Shown: piece by piece, positions 34,299 to 43,985 of the stretch
Layout: the number at the start of each line of letters is the position of its first letter
Numbering within the stretch: the stretch's first letter is position 1
From: Protonemura montana
Lineage: Eukaryota; Arthropoda; Insecta; Plecoptera; Nemouridae
DNA: 64,000 bases
Reading direction: 5' to 3'
NCBI GenBank assembly: GCA_947568835.1
Contig: OX387609.1
Location: forward strand, 10,493,660-10,557,659
The notes under the pieces: generated by a model
Databases searched by the model: none
Seen by the model: only the letters and a program-made list of their open reading frames with translations
What the model was told of the DNA's origin: nothing
Program-made: the position numbers and the translations under genes

Positions 34299-35082
34299 TT
34301 GTTGAGAATTCTGAAGATATTAATTGAATACACAACTAAATAGCAATACATGTAGCATTTTAGGAAAGAAATATCAATAATATTGTCAAAATTTGTAATT
34401 AAATTGTAGTTTTTCAACATTGTGTTCTTCTATAATAAATTCACTGTTTAAGAAACAAATCCCGTGGCACTTTAAGCGTATGGTGTGTTATTTTATAGTA
34501 AATTTAAATTTCTCAGTTAGTTTTTATTTTGCTTTTTTAATTTGAACGCTAAAAAATATGCAATTGTTTTTTTTTTTACATAATTGAAACCACTAATGAA
34601 CGTTATAAAAAAAATAACCGTACGAGGAATCGAATCACGGCCCCCAGTCGCTTTTTAATTGTTGTATAAAGACCGTAATTACAGAATGTTTTACCAATTA
34701 CAAGAATCCGTTTATTTAGCTGAGAAATTATGCTCACTTCAATGTCAATTATTAAAGCCACTTCTAAAAATATAAAAGTCACAGAGTAAGCAAGAATAGT
34801 CAATTAAAAATTCTAATCAATCAATCAATCAATCAATCCATGAATGAGTCCGCAAGATACCAATCTCATAACGCATTCATCGCCAGTCACCAAAGACCAA
34901 CGCATTGCGTAAGTTTCACTTCCTCACCGGAACTAACCTACCTAACAACCTGCCACTATTACACACACGGCACGTACGATACTACTACATCCGGTCTCCA
35001 TTCACGTGTTCCATTCACAGATTGCCGCGTGATGAGCTATTCGCGGTGATGAGAAAACATGATGCATCTCGACGGGACTAAT
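34299..35082. other. No gene; tRNA-like scrap and (AATC)n
   Basis: At about 34612-34645 the minus strand has GATTCGATTCCTCGTACGG, a B-box-like T-arm. At 34813-34838 there is an (AATC)n microsatellite. Nothing else is recognised. Confidence 0.4.
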
Positions 35083-35612
35083 GTGTTTAACGACGCACTG
35101 TTTTGATAACGGGCCATGTGACACTGATCTAATAGCGTCGGTGAATGAGTGGAAGATGAGGATAAACCTAGCCTAGTCTAGTAGGGAGGAGAGGAAACCA
35201 TTGATTTGTGGTTGCACTGTTTTGACATCGGGCTATGTGGCACTGGCCTAATGACATCGATTAACGAGTAGATGATGATAAACCTAGTCTAGTCTAGAAG
35301 GGTGGAGGGGAAACCCGGTGCCGGCACGAAGCCTACTCCTGTCGAATAGCACCAAGGGAACCACCGGCTTAACGTCCCTTCCGAAGGACGGTACAACGCG
35401 AACAGCGGGATTCCTCCACAAATCCATGCTGTCGAGAGGTTGATAAGCAAGGCGAGTGAAGTTTGAAATTGGCAACTTGCCATCTGGTTTCCCTCGTCCC
35501 TTTTTAGTTTACGTTCGGTTGATCATCAATCTCGTCATCACCCACTCATTCACCAACGCCATTCAAGACTCGTTGCAAAAACCGTGCGTCGTTAAACACA
35601 CAAAAAAAAAGT
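35083..35612 (-). mobile_element. Composite 5S-derived SINE: duplicated 3' end, plus an inverted tail
   Basis: On the minus strand the SINE 3' region is present twice (starting about 35083 and about 35214), followed by one body up to about 35466, with no 5S head. Immediately beyond, at about 35486-35612, a plus-strand SINE tail occurs (CATCACCCACTCATTCACC, CCGTGCGTCGTTAAACAC and an A-run). Two inverted partial copies therefore meet head to head. Confidence 0.85.
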
Positions 35613-37380
35613 CCAGTTGCACTTTCAATCGCTCCATGATCTCACGATGAATTGGCGAAATATCTGCAAGCCAATCGATCACGACGACCCTGGGTCTCTT
35701 GGAATTCCTCGGAGGCGAACCTCACGAACTTGAAAGTGAATCTCTGGCCGTCGAGGTTGTTTTTACTCGTGGCCGATGCCAATGAACCTCACCGATCAAA
35801 GAATCAACGGTAAAATATTTGAAATCCGTTCGAATCGCGGCATATCGACGCCGCAGACTTTCTCACCGTCGATTTTTGTTTCGGGCCTGACCGGCGATTG
35901 ACAGCTTTGCTTGGGGGAAAAAATCCACAAGACTTTTCTTGGTTTTGATGTTTGTCTTCCGCCGATCAAGGTGGCTGACGATTTGGTAATCAATTCGATG
36001 CCATTTTGGCTGAAGATGTCATATTTTTTTTACCCTTCTACAAGTTTTACTTGGTAATGGCAATAATATTCTATTATATTTTTCTAGGACAACGGTGATG
36101 GGGTCGTCCGTTTCGTTTTTGCTCGTCGATTTCCATTTCCTTGTGACCGAAAAGAAGAAATGGACCGTTTCTAAGACGGAACGCACGGGAACAACGGTAG
36201 AATAAAATCCGTTTTAGGGAAATCTTACAAGATCACAACTGTGCTGTTGTTTGGAGGAAACATCTTCTGTAAACTATTGTTCTGCTTCACGTCAGATTGA
36301 ATTTAAAGATGAGATTTGCCGTTTTTTCGGCAAACCAATATGCATATTTGTCTCATGTAACAAAACACCGTATAGCAGCTGTTACCAGTTATTTTTATAC
36401 GTTTTTAATTAGTTCTTTTTAAATGAAACACACTTTTATCAAGCTCACACTAGATTTCAAATCTAAACTTGCTCAAGTAATATTTCCTATCCTACCTTAT
36501 CCCACACTACACACTTCCTCAACTTTGATTTCCTATCCTATCCCATTAGTCAGTAATTTTTTCCTCTCCGGCACAATTCATTCCAAATTATTCAAAATAA
36601 AGTCCATACGATTCTCGAATTCTAGAGAATTCCTTTCCATTCTCCACCGAACGCACCACCGAAGCTGATGACGCCAGACGACTAACCCTGTAGGTCTATC
36701 TCAGTAGGTCACTATCATCAAAATACTCAGAATTTTCTTACCACAAATCTTAACTTAGAGTTGACACAGAAATGTCTCCGATGTACGAGATTAGAGGCAC
36801 GCGGTGTTTACGATGAAGGGTGAGTGGACATGATTTCCCATCAGAGGTAAAAACTGGGGAGGGTGGGAACATAATCGACTGTCGCGACGGAAAAATTAAT
36901 ACGGCGCATTGTGGCATTCACTATGCTTGAGGCACAGGCACAGATACAGGCCGGGGTAGGATAGTGAAAAGAGAAAAGAGAATATATCAATACAAAAAAA
37001 CGTTTCCCAAAAGTGGGTATAATATGTCGATTCAGTTAAAATTCTTTATGTTTTTGGCGTTTTTCTTTTTAATTTGTTTAAATTTAATTTGATATGCTGT
37101 GTAGGTAATAGATCTAAACATTTGCCAAATCACTGAAATTTCTTCAACCTGTAGATGGAATTAATTACAAAGCTACAGACTTTATCCAAAATCGGAATAG
37201 CTTTCAATAAATATCACTTTTTTGCACTTCTGCAATGAATTATTTTACAACATGAAAAGTAGTCGTCTTCCATCCTTTCCATGTCATTGAATTTTGTCAA
37301 AGCATTCAACACCAACTTCCAGCAATTCAAAGCAATGAGAAATAGTGCCTTATAAGAGCCCCCGGACTAGCGTCGCAGGA
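35613..37380. other. No gene recognised
   Basis: A mixed-composition stretch at 35640-36010 has short frames on both strands and nothing recognisable. Bases 36455-36560 are pyrimidine-rich with CCTATCC repeats. The rest is AT-rich. Confidence 0.4.
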
Positions 37381-37420
37381 CCAGTTATCAAACCAGTGCG
37401 TCGTTACACAAAAAAAAAAT
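37381..37420 (+). mobile_element. 5S-derived SINE, 3' tail scrap
   Basis: ACCAGTGCGTCGTTACACAA and an A-run match the SINE 3' terminus. Only about 40 bases are identifiable. Confidence 0.6.
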
Positions 37421-37486
37421 TAAGAAGCCCTAAAAAAATCTTAAACTTGAAAAAAAATTGTGGAAAAACGCTGTTTTTCAGAGATA

Positions 37487-37645
37487 TCAATGGTCTGTAG
37501 TCGTAGAATTCTTCGAGTGAAAGGTGGTCCAGCTTAGAGGGTGGTCTGCCAGACAATCAGAAGAAAGTCTGCACCTCCAAAGGGTAGGTTTCTGGGGGTA
37601 GATTAGTGGCAACCGACCGCACTGCACAACAATGCCACATTTCAC
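37487..37645 (-). pseudogene. Coding-like relic with an in-frame stop
   Basis: In one minus-strand frame, GEMWHCCAVRSVATNLPPET then YPLEVQTFF is followed by one TGA and then LSGRPPSKLDHLSLEEFYDY RPLIS (read across about 37650 to 37490). Balanced, protein-like composition on both sides of the single stop suggests a decayed coding piece. An overlapping frame (61 codons) is fully open but looks less natural. The parent family is not recognised, but a transposon relic is likely. Confidence 0.3.
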
Positions 37646-37926
37646 CTGTTTACCAAGAAGTGATTGGGCCACTTTCCAATTTTGTATACATAACTGATTT
37701 ATTTGGAAGTACTAAATTTGTAAGAAATATGGTCGTTTAGAATTGAAAAAGAGATATACTAGCGATTCTATATTAGTTGTAGAGATATATGATAGTTTTG
37801 AAATATTAGGAGCCATCTCTGGTTATGGGAACTATTTTCGGTTTTGGGATCTCAAAATCTTAAAAGAATTTGTCAATTATTTCTCCAGAAAATGATTAAA
37901 GATACAAATCTAAAAGATTTTAAGAG

Positions 37927-38312
37927 CGTGGCGTGTTGGAAACACTGGTTCTCATGAGATCACCGAAGTTCAGCAACACTGCGCTGAGTCAGGAATTGGA
38001 TGGGTGACCATCATACACATGACCAGTTCTATTCGGGAGAGAGGTTGGAGGGATGGAAGTTAGTACAGCAACTTCACTCGCCTTGCTTATCAACCTCTCG
38101 ACAGCATGGATTTGTGGAGGAATCCTGTTGTTCGCGTTGTACCGTTCTTCGGAAGGGACGTTAAGTCGGTGGTCCTCTTGGTGCTCTTCGACAGGAGTAG
38201 GCTACGTGCCGGCACCTGGTTACCCCTCTTCCCTCCTATGTTAGGCTAGGTTAATCATTATTCTTATTATCACCCCTCATTCACTAGCGCTAAAAGTGCG
38301 TCGTTCAACAAA
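37927..38312 (+). mobile_element. 5S-derived SINE, essentially full length
   Basis: Best reference copy in the window: GGCGTGTTGGAAACACTGGT, GATCACCGAAGTTCAGCA (box A region), GGAATTGGATGGGTGACC (intermediate element/box C region), CCAGTTCTATTCGGGAGAG, the body with TTCTTCGGAAGGGACGTTAA, CAGGAGTAGGCTACGTGCC, and the 3' end GTGCGTCGTTCAACAAAG followed by CAATTCAATCAATTAATCAG. Length is about 385 bases. Confidence 0.95.
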
Positions 38313-38399
38313 GCAATTCAATCAATTAATCAGTTTCATATTTTTATTACAGATATTGATTGATAGATACGAATCTATTGTCTCATCTAAAAAAATAAG

Positions 38400-38570
38400 A
38401 TACATTTAGATGAAATCTTATTTAAATTCCAAACGCTTGCAATGCGTGGGGTAATTTATTATTAAGAACAAACCGTCTCAAAAATTGTTGTCCAAAATTG
38501 ATACCGGGGTTCGAGTCCCCGTTTGGGCATCATTATTGAGACGGTTATAGTGTTTATAATAATTAGAAAC
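38400..38570 (+). mobile_element. tRNA-core inverted-repeat element
   Basis: In order: the conserved flanking domain (AAATCTTATTTAAATTCCAA, ACGCTTGCAATGCG), a left arm TTATTATTAAGAACA...CCGTCTCAAAAATTG, a tRNA-like core, and the inverted arm TTATTGAGACGGTTATAGTG...TATAAT. The core has a 5' strand GTCCAAA pairing with TTTGGGC and a perfect T-arm CGGGGTTCGAGTCCCCG, but the D and anticodon arms are missing. TTCGAGTCC is a polymerase III B-box sequence. Relatives lie at 41.9, 48.7 and 63.8 kb. Confidence 0.75.
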
Positions 38571-38704
38571 AATTTATGACTGGTAATTAGTATGTAGGTA
38601 AAGTATATAGGTACTTTAGTAATTAATAACGTCAACAAAATCGAAACGTTCAAAAGACGATTACACTTACCATGATGATTTAATAAAAAAAAAAAGTGGT
38701 CATG

Positions 38705-38995
38705 TCATCAAGGTGTCATTAGGCTTATTACCTGGTGACCGTGAAAGCTGGAGGAAGTGACTCTTAACAAGTACCTCGAGTACATCGCCTTCATGCACCG
38801 ACACCAAGACTTGCAGATGTCTACACACGAAATTACCTGCTATGGTTCGGACATGCATTCTCCAGCCAGCTCGAGAACTGTGCCAATGGACTTCGATGAC
38901 CTCATGGGCAAAATAGCAAGTAGTAGAGTCACGAATCGAGTCTGCTGGCCATCTTACTTTTATTTCAATTCACTATACTCGTTTACGAGCTGAGA
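38705..38995. other. Open frames on both strands, unrecognised
   Basis: The plus strand is open for 78 codons or more (VTLNKYLEYIAFMHRHQDLQ onward) to TGA at 38991-38993. The minus strand is open over about 85 codons (containing YFAHEVIEVHWHSSRAGWRM and HEGDVLEVLVKSHFLQLS) to a stop near 38714. Both look protein-like and at most one can be real. GC content is raised. It could be an exon or a decayed transposon; no domain is recognised. Confidence 0.3.
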
Positions 38996-39790
38996 AACAG
39001 GATTTATGTAGCAGATATATATCTAATTTGCTAGAAGTTATTCGCTAGCCCATTGGGATTTTTAATTCAGTGTTGACCGCATGTGATGGTCATCGATAAT
39101 TTGATATCAGAATGTATCGATTTTAAATCAATCGTCATGCTATTTCAATGGTTTTTAGACTCATGTCTACTTTATCTAACAAAAGCACTAGTTTTGATAA
39201 AAACTATTTAAACAGGGTTTTGAATGATAAGTGAAGAACAACTCAATTGCCCAACGTTTCGTAACATGTACCGTACTTTTATCAAGGATTGAAGCAGTCC
39301 TGACAATTTTCCAATAATAAAAAAACCACAAGAAATTATAACAATTACCTAGTTCAATCATCCTTAATGCATCTAACTAAAATAATCAAGGTCAACAATT
39401 TAAAAAAACTAGCATATTTTGTAATTTTGAAAATATGAACCCGAAGACATTGCTATCATGCTATTTTTTGGCTTCGTTTTCATTTAAGCTTGCCATTAAA
39501 AAACGTTTTTAATTTTTTTAAATTTAAATTAATATTATATTATAATTACATTAAAAGCATTCATTAATTTATTATTTTGTTTAATATAATATTATATAAT
39601 ATTATAATATTAATTCATAATATAATTTTTAATTTTCAAAATAACTAATTCAAAAAGTGTTTCTTTATCAAATGATTCCATCAAAACTTGTCGCCAAATA
39701 ACTATCAAGCTCAATCAGAAACAGTTTTCATTTGATAGCCAACAATTATTCAGATTAATCACGAACATAACTGTATTTAAGGTTTAACTT
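38996..39790. other. Fold-back family copy and AT-palindrome; no gene
   Basis: At 39148-39240 a plus-strand copy of the fold-back family starts with ATGGTTTTTAGACTCATGTC and ends with GGGTTTTGAATGATAAG. At 39515-39640 there is a dense AT-only palindromic tract (TAATATTATATTATAATTAC and TAATATAATATTATATAATA). No gene. Confidence 0.6.
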
Positions 39791-39990
39791 TTATATAAAA
39801 AACCCTTTTGCCAAGATGGCGGTAAGAAAAACGCTCATCGTTTATCGCACATATAGTTGTAGGAAATCCGCTCGGCCGTGCACATATCATTACCGATGCT
39901 CAATTATTTCACTGCACAACATTGTGTTGGCTTTGCAACGTTACGGAATACGTTACATTCGCTCGACTCTAGGTAAGTAGGCCTATGTAC
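39791..39990 (+). promoter_or_regulatory. Possible promoter and first exon (TATA, CAAGATGGCGG)
   Basis: TATATAAAAAA at about 39793 is followed by CCAAGATGGCGGTAAGA, a YY1-type motif in which ATGGCG runs straight into a GTAAGA donor. A second strong donor, GACTCTAG|GTAAGTAG, lies at 39971. This could be a promoter with a very short first exon. No downstream exon is assigned. Confidence 0.25.
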
Positions 39991-41610
39991 TCACCTGACC
40001 TCACCGAGGTAGAGGAAAGTATTCCATAGCAAGCCAAGCGATTCTGAACCGTAATGCTGCAACTAGTGTGTTGATCATAGCGGTCAAAGTCGCTTGACAA
40101 AGTAAATGAAGTTCATCTTGGGGTAAAACATTTTGACTGAAATGAGATCGAAAATGCAAGGGCAAAAGGGGAATGAGAGTGGGGTGAAAGAGGGGAGATA
40201 ATTGAGTCTGTACACAGGTGTTAGGTACATTAATTTTTTTAAGTCAACGTTCTTTTTTATTGCGAATTTATTGTGTTTTTTTTGTGGTTTTTTTTATTGG
40301 AAATTGAAATGAAAGAATTGGAAGGGGAATTTTGCAATGTGGGACTCGGCGATGAGTGTTTGGATATTGGCACTCAAAAAAAAAGCATAGAGAACGGTTT
40401 TGACCACAGTAATTGAGACAAAGGAGGGACACATTGTGTTAATATTGGTTACAGGTGCAGTCCACGTAGTTCGAATATAAAAAAAAAGTTGCATTCATTA
40501 TAAATTACTCTAGTATAGACTGGCTTGTAGTTTATTTATTGGACTCAATATAATTGAATAATAATATTCTCACCTGCCAGACGTCCTGCAATTGATATTT
40601 TTTAGCGCTTATAAATCTGTTTTTTTTTTACAATTTACTCAGCAATTTAAATCGATTTTCCTGTGTAGCACTTTCAGATTTGCTGCTTCAGATTTCCGGC
40701 TAAGAAGTTAAATTACTTAACAACTTAAAAAAAAAACTTTAAATTGTAAGTACTTTAAAAAATGGAGATTATATTCCTCTATTAATCACTGTTACAAAAC
40801 ATCTATGTGGCCTGTTACCCCAAAAATAAATCATACACAAACAACGGTAAGCAATTTTGCGGTCACCCATCCAATACCTGATCCGGCGCAGTGTTGCTTA
40901 ACTCCCGGGATCGCAACCTATGCAAGGTTCCATGCCGCTGAAGTCGCCATTGCTTGCACCTGAAATGAAACAATTCAATTTACCCAAAAGTTAATATCAA
41001 GAAACGCATAGTTATGGCCAAACGTAAGATAGCGGACCACACAGATCAAATTGCAGCTAGAAGAAAGGGCGTGTTTAGAAGAGAATTCACATAAGCAGCT
41101 GATGCTCTTGTAATCTATTAATTTTTCTTATGGGGACCATTTTTTTTTTTTTGTAAAATTTGATAATGTCTCAAAATTCTGGTGGGAAAATTATGAAATT
41201 TCTTTTGATCATAATGTTTTTTTTTTTTTTTTTGGGGTGAGGTCAAATCTTATAGATCACTGTCAGCGGGTGATAACAATAAAATAATACAATACCATGT
41301 GTGATGATGTTAAATTAGTGACCATTCAACCTGGCCTACGATAAGCTATCGGTGACATCACAAATATTTTGGGTAATTTTTTCGTGAAATCAAGTCAAAT
41401 TCTTATCTGACTTTTTGTAAAATGAAGATGGAATTAACTTCTAAGTGACCGTGCTGATATGTCGATCGAAAACAACACAACCATAGATTGTGAACGGTGC
41501 GTACGAAAACAATGTCGCGGTCATTTTGTAATCTCGCAATTGGTAATTGAGTTCGTATAGGTACTCAGGAATGACGAAATTATTTGTGATAAGAACGTCT
41601 GATAGCACGG
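39991..41610. other. No gene; SINE head scrap at 40859-40910
   Basis: Minus-strand 5S-like head scrap (GGTCACCCATCCAATACCTG, GCGCAGTGTTGCTTAACT) at 40859-40910. A run of 17 T ends near 41233. Otherwise AT-rich with no feature. Confidence 0.55.
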
Positions 41611-41615
41611 CCCGA

Positions 41616-41650
41616 TATAAACTGATTGCCGGGCGATGGATTTTCAGCCC
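41616..41650 (+). promoter_or_regulatory. Core promoter of the CBM14-like gene: TATA box and initiator
   Basis: TATAAA at 41616-41621 is followed by TTTTCAGCC, an arthropod-type initiator (TCA) whose A is at 41646, exactly 30 bases after the first T of the TATA box. The predicted 5' UTR is 53 nt (41646-41698), leading into the start codon. Spacing and both elements agree, so this is the best-supported promoter in the window. Confidence 0.65.
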
Positions 41651-41698
41651 GGGTCAAGTTTTCAGCGTCGCACATAGATTTGAAGAAAGCAAGACGAT

Positions 41699-42706
41699 AT
41701 GACAGGTGAGTTTGTTTGAAACTTAGGTTAGGTTTTGCCAAAATCTCGCCTCCCAGTTAAAGTTTTAGTTGAAACTATTGCCATGACGACTTCCAATCAC
41801 ATGCAGTGAAATTCAGATGTTTCTGTGAGCTAGAGATCCAACTTATAGTTGAAAATGTTGGTAAAACCTCACATAAAAGAATTCAAATTGCTTGCAAAAT
41901 GTCTGGAAGGATGGCGGGGGAAGTTTTTTTATTATTGTCAACACTATAACCGTCTCAAAATTGATGCCCAAACGGGGATTGGGCATCTGGGCATCAATCC
42001 CCGTTTGGGCATCAATTTTTGAGACGGTTATAGTGTTGATAATAATAAAATACCCCGCGCATTGCAAGCGTTTGCAATTTAAATAAGATTTCATCCTAAA
42101 ACAGGAATGGAAGTGTTTTGAATATCACAAAAGCCACTGTGAACCGGGGAGTTATTTTGCTGTGAGACATTTGTTTTACCTGAAAACTAACTCAGTAATG
42201 TGAAGAAATTATGACAGCCAGTCACAATACAGAGTTTATTTATACTTAAAAAAAAAACGGTACATTTTGTGCAATGGAAACTTAATTAGAAGCATTCTTA
42301 TTTTTATTTGAAGCTGAAATAACAAAATAATTTTGATAAATCTACATCGTTTACAAGAAACCTGCCACTTGTGTGTCTTCCAGGCCTCTGGACGCTCTCC
42401 ATCCTGCTCGTCGCGTCGGGCGCCGTGCTAGGCCAGGACTCCTGCGAGGGGACCTTCGCCGATACCTTGGGGCACCCCACAGACTGCCAGCAATATTACA
42501 ACCTCTACCAGATGGAATGTCCAGAGGGTGAACTCTACGACAGCGGTACTCGAAAGTGCGGTCCACCGGGAGACGGCGAGTGCGGACAGACGACTGATGG
42601 GACTTCCTCGACGACGGCCAGGACAACGGCATTTACGACCCCAATATCGACAAAACCTACCACGACCACCGCATCGACGACCCGAGAAAGCCATAGATGG
42701 CACTGA
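41699..42706 (+). CDS. Secreted peritrophin-like (CBM14, chitin-binding type 2) protein with Thr-rich tail
   Basis: Two exons. Exon 1 is 41699-41705 (ATG ACA G) with a consensus donor, ACAG|GTGAGT; exon 2 starts at 42384 after CTTGTGTGTCTTCCAG. Phases join exactly, giving 109 residues: signal peptide MTGLWTLSILLVASGAVLG (cleavage predicted near residue 19), then Cys at 23, 37, 48, 61 and 69 in a CBM14-like pattern with YY at 40-41 and CPEG at 48-51, then a Thr/Ser/Pro-rich, probably O-glycosylated tail from about 72, and TGA at 42704-42706. CBM14 domains bind chitin in peritrophic matrix or cuticle; a secreted role is inferred. Oddities: CBM14 normally has six Cys, and here the third is missing and the Cys2-to-Cys4 loop is about five residues short, leaving one Cys unpaired. 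Both other frames stay coding-like past the stop: Thr-rich codons resume in one, and another is open to TAA at 42810-42812 and adds three Cys. A recent frameshift or an alternative 3' form is therefore possible. Confidence 0.75.
41925..42096 (-). mobile_element. tRNA-core inverted-repeat element, perfect-hairpin form (in intron)
   Basis: Lies inside the intron of the CBM14-like gene. Arms TTATTATTGTCAACACTATA ACCGTCTCAAAA are inverted around a centre where GCCCAAACGGGGATTG pairs perfectly with CAATCCCCGTTTGGGC. The conserved flanking domain (ATACCCCGCGCATTGCAAGC, GTTTGCAATTTAAATAAG) is on the right, so the copy is inverted relative to 38.4 kb. The tRNA-like 3' half has been converted into a symmetric palindrome. 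Confidence 0.8.
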
Positions 42707-42843
42707 TAACGGCGTTGACGATCCCGACAATTTCAACTACAACCCCGACAACGGCGTCGACGGCACCGGTGACGGTAGCTGTATGAGTAAATGTGAAACA
42801 AAATGTTCTTAAAAATTACTAAAAGCTCATTAAAAAATAAGAA

Positions 42844-42849
42844 AATAAA
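42844..42849 (+). terminator. Poly(A) signal of the CBM14-like gene
   Basis: AATAAA lies 138 bases after the stop codon, in an A-rich stretch, and follows the longest alternative-frame stop (42812) by 32 bases. It supports exon 2 as the terminal exon. Confidence 0.55.
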
Positions 42850-43352
42850 AAATGCTGACATGCCAGCTACGGACTATCTTTCATAAATACATACTATGAA
42901 CCTTCGATTTTAAATTCTTTATTACAACGCTCTGCAAATGTAAATCATCGACTGGTGGCTTATTATGAAGGGCTGCAATTTTTATCAGCTTATCTAACAA
43001 CGTCATCGTAATACTCGAGAAATATTCCTGACCATCAGTGAAGTTATCATTTAGAAGCACCTATTTTGTCGTTGTGAAATCAGGGCATCACACATTTTGA
43101 GACGGAAGTTGTGTTCCTAATATTAGCATCTCTTTTGTCTTAATTAATTTATGACAAAACAGCACTTTAAATGCAAAACAAAAATTGTTTCAAATACGAA
43201 ACGTCACAGAGATGGAGTGATGACGCCATGGATTGTTCTTTAGCGAAGCCAAGGCGAGTTCTATATAGCCGAGGGTCCTCTGGGCATGAACGTCTCAAGC
43301 ACCCTGAATAAAATGAGAGTCGTTTTTAATTCATTGATTGATTTGTTTGTGG
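42850..43352. other. No gene; half copy of the tRNA-core element
   Basis: At about 43075-43130, GGGCATCACACATTTTGAGA CGGAAGTTGTGTTCCTAATA resembles one arm of the tRNA-core inverted-repeat family. No full core is visible. The rest is AT-rich. Confidence 0.45.
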
Positions 43353-43985
43353 AGTTTAACGACACACTGTTTTGGCAACGGGCCCTAGCCTAGAAGGGCG
43401 GAGGGGAAACCCGGTGCCGGCACGTAGCCTTTGCCTGTTGAAGAGCACCAAGGGGAGTACCAGTTTAACGTCCCTTCCGAAGGACGGTACAACGCGAACA
43501 ACAGGATTCCTCCACAAATCCATGCTGTCGAGAGGTTGATAAGCAAGGCGAGTGAATTTGTACTAACTTTCATCCCTCCAACCTCTCTCCCGAACAGAAC
43601 TGGTCATGTATATAATGGTCACCCATTCAATACCTGACTCAGCGCAGTGTTGCTTAACTTCGGTGATCTAACGAGAACTGGTGTTTCCAACACGCCAAAC
43701 CGTTCGGTGGTCACCCATCCAATACCTGACCCAGCGCAGTGTTGCTTAACTTCGGTGATCTCACGAGGACTGGTGTTTCCAACACGCCAAACCGTTTGGT
43801 GGTCACCCATCCAATACCTGACCCAGCTCAGTGTTGCTTAACTTCGGTGATCTCACGAGGACCGGTGTTTCCAACACGCCAAACCGTTCGGTGGTCACCC
43901 ATCCAATACCTGACTCAGCGCAGTGTTGCTTAACTTCGGTGATCTCACGAGGGCCGGTGTTTCCAACGCGTCAAACCGTTCGGGT
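43353..43985 (-). mobile_element. 5S-derived SINE with tandem 92-bp head array
   Basis: On the minus strand a SINE with shortened tail and intact body (43353-43570) is followed by four tandem heads. GGTGATC ends at 43668, 43760, 43852 and 43944, exactly 92 bases apart. Each unit carries the box A complement (TTGCTTAACTTCGGTGATC) and the complement of TGGATGGGTGACC, so each retains 5S-type internal promoter parts. Only the first head is joined to a body; the others are amplified head units with GGTGTTTCCAACACGCCAAA linkers. Confidence 0.95.

Noticed and set aside
38495-38535. Intact tRNA gene at the GGTTCGAGTCCCC T-arm
   Set aside because: D and anticodon arms are missing; the core lies inside an inverted-repeat element.
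43647-43979. 64-68-codon open frames over the 92-bp and 91-bp SINE-head arrays
   Set aside because: They are translations of amplified 5S-like sequence and occur in whichever frame the repeat happens to leave open. They are not genes.
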